Source: Orobanche coerulescens
Lineage: Eukaryota; Streptophyta; Magnoliopsida; Lamiales; Orobanchaceae
Direction: 5' to 3'
Assembly (NCBI GenBank): GCA_033398695.1
Contig: CM065802.1
Span: 75,688,096 to 75,752,095, forward strand
Length of the DNA stretch: 64,000 nt
Shown here one piece after another: positions 24,067-32,947 of the stretch. Each line of letters begins with the position of its first letter. The first letter of the stretch is position 1. The notes under the pieces are model-generated. The model was not told the DNA's origin. It searched no databases and saw only the letters and a program-made list of their open reading frames with translations. The position numbers and the translations under genes are program-made.

Positions 24067-24089
24067 CACCCCCAAACTTGAATTCTTGC
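24067..24089 (-). other. polypurine tract of the LOG-bearing element
   Basis: Minus-sense GCAAGAATTCAAGTTTGGGGG followed by TG, then the LTR start TGATAAGTG. Confidence 0.85.
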
Positions 24090-24542
24090 TAGTCCCGAGC
24101 AAGACTCTTTATTATTCACACTCCAAAAATAAAATAAAAAAAATAAAACAAAAATAAGAAAATTAATACACACATAAATTAAAATATAAAAAGAGAAAAG
24201 GAGATCAAAATGCCATTAATAAACAACAACCAGCTTTATACAGTAGATAGAAATGAATCAAGATTCAAAATAAATCTACTAATGTTTTTGAAGTTAAAAC
24301 ACGGTTTTTATTTTGTAATTCCAAAATGTAAGGTTTCCCCCCAATAGGTTGATTATTTCTTTCCCACTCGTGATACACACGACTCCCTTTAATGGTTGCT
24401 CTCAATCACTCGTTTATTTTTCGACTCAATATGAAGAAGAATTTTATTGGCGTCATCAAATATTGTGATTTTCACAAAATTGAGTGTATTGAAATCCAGC
24501 CGCTAATTAATTCAAATCTGCTCCTAAATTACATCCCTTTTA

Positions 24543-24850
24543 GTGATAGCTTTCACACCGTTATTTGCTAACTTGTAGCTCTTTTCACTAACACAATTTC
24601 TATCTCATTATTTTTCTTCGTAAAAAGGTGATAGCTTTCACACCGTTATTTGCTAACGTGTAGCTCTTTTCACTAATTTTTCTGAGACGGCAGCTACGCA
24701 CCAACAATGGTTAGTTCTTTATTTTTCGCAAAATTTAAGACTTCCAAAATTAGGCATCTGTTGCTACTCAACACTTCTCCTTTTCGTCATTTATTTTTTT
24801 AGGTGATAGCTTTCACACCGTTATTTGCTAACGTGTAGCTCTTTTCACCA
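24543..24850 (-). repeat. 49-bp dispersed repeat, three copies
   Basis: GTGATAGCTTTCACACCG, then TTATTTGCTAAC, then TGTAGCTCTTTTCAC starts at 24543, 24628 and 24802. GTGATAGCTTTCAC is nearly self-complementary, so each copy can form a small hairpin. Confidence 0.88.
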
Positions 24851-25160
24851 ATGACTCCTTTTTTTTTTTTAGGGAATAGAATTTTTGCAGAAAATCATTT
24901 TTTAGTTAAGCATGAAAAATCAAAAACTCCACAAATTAAGTAAATTTCAGTTTTATTTTTCATCAACCAATTGATTCTTCTTTTCTCAAGGTAACGAATG
25001 ACTCGATTTTATATGATAATTACAAGGCTTGGAAATAGAGATTAAGGCTCAAAATTTTTGGAATATACAATTTTTTTACCGGTTAAAACGATTTTAGAAG
25101 CTTGTATATAGCTAATTTATTGGTGTTTATGGCCAGATCTATAAATCTCAAAAATCAAAA

Positions 25161-25163
<3 letters not shown>

Positions 25164-25196
<33 letters not shown>
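25164..25196. repeat. (TA)n microsatellite
   Basis: About 16 uninterrupted TA units. Confidence 0.95.
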
Positions 25197-25199
<3 letters not shown>

Positions 25200-25247
25200 A
25201 AAAAAAAATTAAGGCAAATAACCAAACACACCAAAATTCTAAAACAA

Positions 25248-25263
25248 ACCACCCCCAAACTTG
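25248..25263 (-). other. second, internal polypurine-like tract
   Basis: Minus-sense CAAGTTTGGGGGTGGT, almost identical to the terminal tract and 1183 bases upstream of it in the element's sense. GAGGACAGTTTTATTTT precedes it. Confidence 0.55.
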
Positions 25264-25692
25264 AAAATAAAACTGTCCTCAGTTTAAAAATAAAAAAAAT
25301 AAAAATCAATGCAGAAAAGCAGAATACTCCCTGTTAAGAAAGTTGATGTCTGAGCCTAACGCCTTTTAGAATCTGCAAGAGAATAAATATACGAGGCACA
25401 CACAAAAGAAAATAAAATATACTCGTAAGTATAACATAATTTTTTAGATGCGCATCAAGAAAGTCCGAAGAGTCGTCTTACGCTGCCATCAAAGTTTTTA
25501 TAAAAGCAAAACACGAAATAAACATTACAGTAATGAAATAAAAATACATAAATCATGAATAGATGCGCGTCAAGAGATCAAGAAGAAACTCCTTAAGCTG
25601 CCATCATTTAGCACGATTATTACACACGACAGAAAGTAAAAATACAAGGGGTCCGACATAGGTTATCAAAGGGAGAGGAATGAATCTACTTT

Positions 25693-26319
25693 TCATTTTC
25701 TCACGGTAAAATCTTCTACGCAGACAATTTTAGCTAGAGCTGGATCTGGTTGAGGAACAAATTCATTGAGTTTTTTGATTAGTTCTTCTGGTGTTGTTGC
25801 AACGACTATGATTCGTTTTGCACGCTCGGAAATAAAGCCCTTTTCAGCAGAGTAGTCGATGAAAGACAGTAAACCATCAAAGAAACCATTGACATTAAGC
25901 ACTCCTATTGGTTTTTGATGAACATTTAGCTGGGCTCTGGTAACCACATGAAAAAGTTCCTCAAGGGTGCCAAAACCACCGGGAAGGGCGATAAAGGCAC
26001 CAGCATTATTTATCATGTGAGTTATGTGATCTTGCATATTCACAGATCTAAACTCATCTCCAATAGTTGACCCGGTGATTTTACTTTCAGCCAGAGGTTT
26101 TGGGATTACTCCCAACACTCTTACTCCTTCCATATAGGCGTATGGCACTCGTCCCATTAATCCTAGACTTCCTCCTCCGTAAACTACATGAATGCATTTT
26201 TCTCCTAAGGTACGACCCAAGTTGTGGGCTGCTTCAGTAAAGCATGCCTCTTTTCCAGAATTAGCTCCACCAAAAATACATACTGTGTTAAATTTTTTTG
26301 TTGAAGATGATGACTCCAT
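25693..26319 (-). CDS. LOG-like cytokinin riboside 5'-monophosphate phosphoribohydrolase
   Basis: LOG enzymes release active cytokinin bases from their nucleotide precursors in the cytosol and nucleus. This intact, intronless 208-residue protein matches the family over almost its whole length (plant LOGs are about 210-230 residues). VCIFGGANSGKE (13-24) is the N-terminal Rossmann strand and VYGGGSLGLMG (46-56) the nucleotide loop. VLGVIPKPL is at 68-76, and AFIALPGGFGTLEEL (108-122) holds the PGGxGTxxE signature. KPIGVLNVNGFFDGLL follows. Families usually have an Arg-Lys pair in MxxRKxxM before the signature, and here residues 95-102 read MQDHITHM. Activity is therefore uncertain. The ATG context is good (AAAAATGGAG). 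It lies inside an LTR element on the same strand. Host LOG genes normally have several introns, so capture from processed RNA is inferred. Confidence 0.85.
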   Translation of the reverse strand: MESSSSTKKFNTVCIFGGANSGKEACFTEAAHNLGRTLGEKCIHVVYGGGSLGLMGRVPYAYMEGVRVLGVIPKPLAESKITGSTIGDEFRSVNMQDHITHMINNAGAFIALPGGFGTLEELFHVVTRAQLNVHQKPIGVLNVNGFFDGLLSFIDYSAEKGFISERAKRIIVVATTPEELIKKLNEFVPQPDPALAKIVCVEDFTVRK

Positions 26320-26373
26320 TTTTGAAAAGAAAAAAAAAATTTTTAGAGAGAAACAGAGAAAAGTGCAAGTTTG

Positions 26374-26412
26374 AGGGATGAATGAAAGAAATCAGTAGAA
26401 AGTTTATTTATA
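26374..26412 (-). promoter_or_regulatory. putative core promoter of the LOG-like gene
   Basis: On the minus strand TCTATAAATAAAC (TATA at plus 26405-26412) lies about 86 bases before the ATG. A pyrimidine-rich leader with CTCTGTTTCTCTC follows, the usual look of a plant TATA promoter with a short 5' UTR. This would allow transcription independent of the LTR. Confidence 0.5.
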
Positions 26413-26624
26413 GAAGAAAAAGAAGGTAAAAATTGTTTAACAAGTTTGTGATTGCGTTTGATTGTGCTTCAACTACTCAATAGAATAATGAAAGCTTTTA
26501 TCACGTATCACATTTTTTATTCAGAAAATCTCACCACACGACAAAAATAAAAGATACTTACGCGTATGTACAGTAGTTGTGATTGTGGCTCACATCTTCC
26601 TCTGATTTTACGTTCAGAAACGGC
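26413..26624 (-). other. spacer upstream of the LOG-like gene
   Basis: AT-rich, non-coding, with TATCACGTATCACA-like text. It could hold upstream promoter elements. I see no clear boundary of captured DNA. Confidence 0.35.
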
Positions 26625-26891
26625 CTAAACGCCTTCTATGAGTCGGGGAGAAGCTTCCCATCCAATTTTCTTACAAATTGACAAACAGGGTCTTTTAACG
26701 CCGATTCCCAAGACGTTGTTCATATTCTGGTTTGAATTTATTCCACAAACATTGAATTCGTAATACACAAGTCCACTAGGATGCGTGTCAAGAGAAATTT
26801 CGATATTATCTAAATTCTCCTTATTCACCATCATTAATGAACCGAATTTTATCTTTTCTCGTTTGTAGATGGAATTCCTAAAGATCGACAT
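26625..26891 (-). CDS. unidentified 88-codon ORF
   Basis: It overlaps the end of the upstream ORF by 43 bases in another frame. It could be a separate overlapping gene or the continuation of that ORF after a frameshift. The protein is mixed in composition, with three cysteines (in FNVCGIN and RPCLSICKK) and a C-terminal KKIGWEASPRL. I do not recognise it. The position between a primer site and the LOG-like gene, where gag should be, is notable. Confidence 0.35.
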   Translation of the reverse strand: MSIFRNSIYKREKIKFGSLMMVNKENLDNIEISLDTHPSGLVYYEFNVCGINSNQNMNNVLGIGVKRPCLSICKKIGWEASPRLIEGV

Positions 26892-27175
26892 TTTGCATTA
26901 GCCCATCTAGCACATTTATAGCAAACGGCTAGTATCTTTGCTCGTCGTTTCTTGGCATATGAACTTTTTCCAAGCCCTGGTAAAAATCTAGTTGGTGTTT
27001 CTGTGAATTCACCTTCTATTCTTACTTTAGCTTCGATAATGAATCTTATGTCAAAAGGTATGCTTTTATTCGTAAGCAACCTCATCCTTTCAAGCCTTGT
27101 CTTGTAAATTTTTAAAATGGCATTTTTGCTTAGAAAGGGAAATCTTTTTTCAATTTTAAACAATGTTTCATCCAT
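26849..27175 (-). CDS. small Cys/basic ORF resembling viral nucleic-acid-binding proteins
   Basis: This 108-codon frame is the first ORF after the 5' LTR, with its ATG about 260 bases from the LTR end. Residues 69-80 are a Lys/Arg cluster preceded by GLGKSSY. Cysteines follow at 85, 88 and 96 (C-x2-C-x7-C). A basic cluster directly before a Cys2-type finger in a protein of about 100 residues is the layout of the Viral_NABP family of carlaviruses and relatives, some members of which suppress RNA silencing. The last cysteine of the usual finger is not in this frame. The match is by eye only, and a degenerate gag zinc knuckle is the main alternative. Confidence 0.4.
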   Translation of the reverse strand: MDETLFKIEKRFPFLSKNAILKIYKTRLERMRLLTNKSIPFDIRFIIEAKVRIEGEFTETPTRFLPGLGKSSYAKKRRAKILAVCYKCARWANAKCRSLGIPSTNEKR

Positions 27176-27409
27176 GATAAAAAAAAATAAAATAAAAAAA
27201 TAAAATAAAAAGACAATGAAAATAATTGAATAAAATATTTACAAATATCAGTTGTTGTGGGAAACTGAAAAATCCGACTTTAATAGTCACGGAGTACCGT
27301 TATCCGCTACTTGACCGGACAAACACAATTTAGTACTAAGTTACAACGTCGAGAAATTTGTACCTACAAAAATAGTTTACAATGTAAGATTTCAAATATA
27401 ACTTATACT
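27176..27409 (-). other. untranslated leader of the LOG-bearing element
   Basis: A-rich/T-rich leader between primer site and first ORF, with no gag start. Confidence 0.5.
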
Positions 27410-27427
27410 TCCCCGGTAACGGCGCCA
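27410..27427 (-). other. primer-binding site of the LOG-bearing element (tRNA-Asp type)
   Basis: Minus-sense TGGCGCCGTTACCGGGGA, one mismatch from the TGGCGCCGTTGCCGGGGA site used by Tat/Athila elements. It is separated from the LTR by six bases. Confidence 0.85.
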
Positions 27428-27871
27428 AAAACTTGACACGCTTTTAGTGTAACTATCGCAAGTGCACGATATCGTATCAAGTAGTAAAGTGGACTTTTTG
27501 TAATATCCGCAATTTCAAATTTCGGTAATTTTCTTTTTTCGGAGGAAGTTCATTTTGACTTCTCTATCATGACCGTTTCGTCATTCCGAGAATGATTAAT
27601 TCTGCACTTTTTGTCATCCGAGTTCGTTTCGGTGTCATTTTGTTGAGTTCTGTGTCCTTAATCGACTTTTTCACGTGGGAGTTCGACTTTGTAAAGTCAC
27701 CATTAATTCTTGGAAACTCCAAAAATTCTGAATTTTCAACATTATAGAGCATCAAGTTAGCTTTCCAATGGTTCAAACGGTGAGTCAATCGGAGTCCAGA
27801 CGAAGGAGTTATGGTCGGAATAGCTAAGACTACACGATGTGCCTTTTTCGTGTTGGAGTGGACTGTACCGT

Positions 27872-27968
27872 GTGCCGCGGCACACTTCAGCTGTGCCGCG
27901 GCACTAAGCTGATTCCTGGGCGTTTTTTTGGCCCTGGGCCGCGGCACACTTGTCCTGTGCCGCGGCAC
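27872..27968 (+). promoter_or_regulatory. GTGCCGCGGCAC palindrome array of LTR B
   Basis: Perfect 12-base palindromes lie at 27872, 27893 and 27957, with one GGGCCGCGGCAC at 27937. They are placed after the conserved block with GAGTCAATCGGAGTCC. No obvious TATA box follows. Confidence 0.65.
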
Positions 27969-28983
27969 ACGGGCTTTTTCTGCGTTTTTGAGCAGATTTT
28001 CGAGGAGAAACATTCATTTTCTCCTCTCTTCTTCCTCCTACCCTTCTAGGCGATTTCAAGGGCGATTTTGGGCGATTTGAGTGCTCCCAAACTTGTAGAG
28101 ATCATCCACCTCAAGTCTTGTTGTAGATTTTCGACCTCTACTTGAATCATTCATCCAAATCAAGGTATTTTGGCTTGAACCCTTGTTTTTGTAGATTTGG
28201 GGATTTTCCTTTTTGATTTCGATTCCAATCCGTTTTTGATCAATTAATTGTTGTATAAACATTGTTTTGAACTTGTTCTATGGATTGGATACTCGTATCT
28301 TTGGTTCGTTCGACCCGAGGGGTGATTTCTTTGTTCTTGAAGGGTCTTGAACATTTAATGTTCGATTAAATGTTCGAATGATTCCCTTTGATAGTTTGTT
28401 GGGATTTCCGTTGTTTTTGGCCTTGATTCTCGTCGTAATCATGTTTTATTATTCCTTACGGAGGATTATAGGTGCTCGATGATTCCGATCTTGAATTCCG
28501 TTGGTGATTGATGATTCATGTGGTGTTTTCCCGTGGTAATTTCGGTGCTATCGCGTTCTAGATAGTGTTCGGGAAATTGAGGGCTACCCGGCCGTATCCG
28601 TTCATTTTTCCATTGCTCGTGATATCGAGGCAAGTACCTTGTCCATACTATTCTTGTTTTGTGAATATGATAATTGGTGATCGTCTTTATGTGGTTGTTT
28701 GATTGTTTGAAATGAGTTTTCAAAAGATTCGGTTTAGCCTTGTTAAAGGCTTGCTTTCAAAACGCGTGTGTTTTGTGAATGGTGTGGTTTGAGAATGACT
28801 ATGTGGACTCTATGGATATGTTTGGTGTTGATGTTGCACTTGGTATTTGCGTGTGGACGTATATTGTTTCATTTCGGTGCATTGTGGTTTGACGTGGTGT
28901 TTTGCTAAGTGTTTGATGCTCTGGGTGAATTGTTTGAATATCCTTGATGTGATATGTTATTTGTGTGAATGTGTGGATACGGT

Positions 28984-29130
28984 TGAAGGTCTACGGTGAC
29001 ACATGGCACGTGATCATGTGGTCAGGATGCAACAAGTGATTGATCCAACCGTGAGAGCCTGAGATAATCTACGGTGGCACATGGCATGCGATCATGTGGC
29101 CAGGATGCAACAAGCGATTGATCCAACCGT
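28984..29130 (+). repeat. two-copy direct repeat in LTR B
   Basis: TCTACGGTG(A/G)CACATGGCA through GATTGATCCAACCGTGAGA occurs twice in tandem. Confidence 0.85.
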
Positions 29131-31330
29131 GAGATGTGTGTGATTTGTTTCGCTAGCCAGCTCGGGAGGGTCCTTCGAGGCCTCGAGTGGGATTTGTGGC
29201 TTCGTCCCGGTCCTAGGCGATGCGCGTGTGCGATTATGTTTTGTTGATTTTATGTCCGTCGAGGACACGTGATGTTGGGCTCTGGCCCTGTGAATTATTG
29301 TCGGTTTTCTATTTGTGAAAACAGAACCTTTGGGCTGTGACCCTGTTGATTTTTGGAAAGATAAGGATTTGAAAATCCTAAGTTGTTTTCTATCAAAACT
29401 CTCGATGGCATTTAAACGGTTTTATAAATTGTTTTCCCTTGATTTGTGACCTTTCGGTTTTAGAATATTTTACCAAACTCTTGCCTCGGGAAGTGCTTTT
29501 CGTTACGTTTGGATTTTTTTGGGGATTCCTGGTTATTGTTATTCGTGGAATGTGAATTGTATGGCTCGTATTTTCACTTGTACTTTCACTAGCAAAACAG
29601 TGGAGTTTTGCTAACCCCCGAGTATTCGGGGGGTGGATGTCTATTTTTGCATTCAGGTTTTGGAGCATAGCACAGGCTCGGCGCGAAGGATGATGAAAGA
29701 TGAACGATACTAATCACACGAGGTTCCGTTGATGTCGTATTGGTCCAGTTGTATTTTCTTTTCCGCTGCGGTATCTTTTCCCCGTTGTACGGGAGTTTAT
29801 TGTATTTTGACCCCTGCGTGGGTATGTGTTTGGAATTGAGTTGTATGTTATTATTGAAAGACCAAGTCGGTCTACTGAGTCATTTTAGCCTTAAAGGCGA
29901 TGTTTAGATGTTTGATTTTAGTTATCAGCCTGGTAGATCCTCGAGGAGATCAGGGTCTACGGCGTGTAATATCCCTGAGTGGATTGGGGGTGTTACACTT
30001 TTTGAGTCCGGTTTATCGATCCCACAAGGAAGTTTTGTTATAATTTGAATTATACACTAATAGTCTATTTTTATAGATACTTAAGATGAGTGAAACACAC
30101 AATTAAAAAGTTTTGTTTAATAATTGCAAAGAAATTGCAATAATTGTTCTAATATTATAAGGAAATAAAAAGATAGCAATAATAATAGATTGATTATCGA
30201 TAAAATGAAATAGTTGGGATTACAAACTTAGTTCGTCATTAGTTATAATAGATGTATTGGAGATCATAAGATGAATTTACTTATTATGTTGTGTAGATTC
30301 GATTTTCCTTAAAAAGACGGTTTCTCTTTCGAACTATAAAACGTCCCTTACATATTGAATCAATCCACTATATTTCTATGTTGATTGGCTTCAATACATA
30401 GCATTAGGATTTATGAAAATAACTCAAAGAATCATCTAAGGACTAGGGGTATATTTCTATCCCCTAGAACAACTTAGAGTGAAGATCATTTGATCTAATC
30501 AAACATATTTTCTTTCGAAACATATGAAGACCATAAATATCTTCATTAATTGGCCAAATAAATAAAGATTGTTAAAACAATGAAAATCACACACAATAAT
30601 AAGTAATTCACAATAGATCTTTTATACAAACATAAATAACATGACTAACCTTGTTTATAATCCCAACTTAAGGAACTTAGCCCATTAAGGGTTTATTACA
30701 CATTTTACAAGCTTTGGTGGTCATGTTTAGTTGAATCAAGAGAAAGAATTGATCCTAACTCCCTTAGTAGATAAAAGAGATAGAAACAATAAACTCTCTG
30801 AACAACATATGTTATACCACACTTACAAAGATCACTCAAGAACACAAGTGTGTTCTTCACACAAAAAGAAAAGTTTACAAGAAAATGGAAAATTATAAGA
30901 TGAATGATGAATGATGAAGGATCTAACCCCTGAATGTTACGGCCGTAACTCGTCTTCGTAAATTTTCTCATTTGAAGCTTGGATAGTTACGTTTTCGGCC
31001 CAGAATTTTTCAGACTTTGCGTTTTTGCCCCAGATCTTCTCCGGATGATAACTTTTGATATATAACTCTAATTTTGAATCTGGAAAGACTGCCGAATTCG
31101 TCTCGGAAAGCCCTACAACATGAATATATCAAAATTCAATAAAGAGAATTTTTATTAAACATGTTGTTTCTTGAGTAATTCAGTTATTTAATCCGATCAT
31201 CATCCGATAAAAATAAAATTATTAAAACTAATAAATTAAAAGCAAAAAACGAGTAGACTAGCTCAATTATGGGTGAATTTTATCGATACAGACCATGGAT
31301 AAGTGTACAAAACTGACACTTATCAGGAGG

Positions 31331-31532
31331 CACAGTACACCTAGGCGAGAGAGGCCCTCCAGGATCAAGTCCAGCAAGAGAGGGCGATGATACGGGCCAA
31401 CGCTGAGGAGATCCTGGCTATCCTCCCAGCGGCCCCAATTCCGGTTGCAGAAGTCGAAGAGGATTCCGAGGAAGATCCCGAGGAGGACCCGGAAGAAGAG
31501 GTCGAAGACAACTCTGTCGTCGTTAATCCATG
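31331..31532 (+). pseudogene. 3'-terminal ORF of element H, second part
   Basis: This continues the frame interrupted at 22489. One in-frame TAG occurs four codons in. The rest is a Glu-rich coiled-coil-like segment (DQVQQERAMIRANAEEILA) ending in a strongly acidic tail with repeats of EEDPEED before the stop. The H polypurine tract follows about 165 bp later, so this was the last coding segment of H. Confidence 0.5.
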
Positions 31533-31677
31533 AGCTATGCTTAATGGGGCATGCTGTGTACCGATGTTTTCTTATAAATATGTACTGATGTAATGTTTAC
31601 GATTTAAGGATAAAATTATTCATGGAGGTAATCTATAACCCGGATGTATTTCATCAATCTTCTCCTTGTTTCAAGTT

Positions 31678-31710
31678 TCGAGGACGAAACTTTTTTGTAG
31701 GGGGGAAGGG
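31678..31710 (+). other. polypurine tract of element H
   Basis: CGAGGACGAAACTTTTTTGT then AGGGGGGAAGGG directly before the LTR start TGTGATACCCC. The GAGGACGAAA phrase is characteristic of Tekay/Del elements. Confidence 0.85.
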
Positions 31711-32540
31711 TGTGATACCCCGTAGTAATAAACCGGGTGATTTTATATTTTGTGAACCGTGGCATAAATTCGGTTATCGTGTCGGAGTTGAAAATTATAG
31801 CACCTGTGTTGTTTAGAATAACAAACTTGAATTTTTAATTGCGGAGTGGTACTATATATTGTATATATAAGGGAAAATAATGTTTTTCGTCCCTCTAATT
31901 TGCACGATTTTTGTTTTTAGTCCCTACGAAAATTAAAATGTTATTTTGATCCCTGTAATTTCTAAAACATTCTTTTTTAGTCCCTGTCGTTAACCTCCGT
32001 TTATTTTTAAAGGAAAAGCAATGCTTTTCATCCGTGTAATTTGCGTGATTTTTGCTTTTAGTCCCTACGAAAATTGAGATGTTATTTTGATCCCTGTAAT
32101 TTTTAAAACGTTCTTTTTTAGTCTCTGTCATTAATTGTATATGTCCAAATAGCATAATAGTACAGTAACAAATTCATGAGTGCAGTAACCCAAAAATTCA
32201 ACTTTTGACAAATAGAATATGTCCATATAGCTGTAATACCCGGATTTTCAGTATAAATTTTTCGCGTTATTTTATCTGAGATATACTGTATAGTTTGGTA
32301 TCTATACAGTATGGATAAAATAAATTGAGAACCGAAACAAATGACTATCTTACCGGTGTGATTATCGCTTTTGATTGATGATATATTCAGATATGTTGTA
32401 TCGTTGAACTGATTTGGATATCGTATACCGTATGAGAATATTTTGGGTTGAGTATATGTGTATTCAAGATGCCGTATGTTCGTATTTGTTACGTCAAGAC
32501 GTTGGACAGAATTGTCAGAAATGGCTAAGTATGGAAGCCA

Positions 32541-32947
32541 TTACGACGTTATGTGTTGAAGCTTACGACGTTAAATTGATAGAGTTACGACGTTATGGCG
32601 AAACATTACGTACGTAACATGGGAATCGACGATCGAGTCGTGGTCGGCAGTGGGACCCCGTGGTCGGCCGCCGGCGGAGGATGTGGACAATGAGTCAACC
32701 TCGGCCATTACGTACGTTATGTATGGCATATTACGTACGTAATGTGGGTGGTACTGTAGCAAGTCAACGTATGTATTACGTACGTTATGGTACAAGATTT
32801 ACGTACGTAAGGAAGTGCCCAAAATGAGTCAGTTAACTCTGGACTTTCGTTACGTACGCTACCAAGGTCAGATAGCGTACGTAATGGTGTGTTACGTACG
32901 TTAACTATGGAAGGTTACGTACGTAACGAACATATTGTTTTATAAAT
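32541..32947 (+). promoter_or_regulatory. TTACGTACGTAA palindrome array and TATA box of LTR C
   Basis: About ten full or near copies of TTACGTACGTAA, preceded by three of TTACGACGTTA, occur over 390 bp. They end within 20 bases of TATAAATGG at 32941. Confidence 0.72.

Larger units (their letters stand above)
24090..25692 (-). other. long 3' untranslated region of the LOG-bearing element
   Basis: Non-coding and AT-rich. It holds the 49-bp repeats at 24543-24850, a (TA)n tract at 25164-25196, a second polypurine-like tract at 25248-25263, and a pair of blocks near 25446 and 25560 sharing AGATGCGC(A/G)TCAAGA and GCTGCCATCA. Confidence 0.6.
27499..29997 (+). repeat. solo LTR B (Tekay type)
   Basis: TGTAATATCCGC to GGGGGTGTTACA, 2499 bp, TSD CTTTT (27494-27498 and 29998-30002). 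The flanks rejoin exactly to the uninterrupted sequence seen at 22550 in the other LTR. It belongs to the same family as element I's LTRs, but with a different palindrome array. Confidence 0.93.
22490..31325 (-). mobile_element. Tat-like LTR element carrying a LOG-like gene
   Basis: TSD GGAGG lies at 22485-22489 and 31326-31330. The LTRs begin TGACACGC and end CTTATCA on the plus strand. The right LTR is followed (minus sense) by AGTTTT and the primer site TGGCGCCGTTACCGGGGA. The left LTR is preceded by CAAGTTTGGGGGTG. Minus orientation and Tat/Athila affinity follow. After removing solo LTR B the element is about 6.3 kb. The 3.4-kb interior has no gag, protease, reverse transcriptase or integrase. 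It encodes ORFs at 27175-26849, 26891-26625 and 26319-25693, all on the element's sense strand. The LTRs differ by about a dozen substitutions over some 1.38 kb by eye, so insertion was recent. Confidence 0.9.
27434..31325 (-). repeat. 5' LTR of the LOG-bearing element, split by solo LTR B
   Basis: LTR sequence lies at 27434-27498 and 30003-31325. Compared with the 3' LTR it lacks about 192 bp (equivalent to 23476-23667), including the TATA box and two of the three palindromes. One palindrome remains at 30937-30948. Confidence 0.88.

Noticed and set aside
24067..27433. The LOG-like gene as an ordinary host gene flanked by repeats
   Set aside because: Paired LTRs, TSD, primer site and polypurine tract frame it exactly, with the same strand for all. 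No introns are visible.
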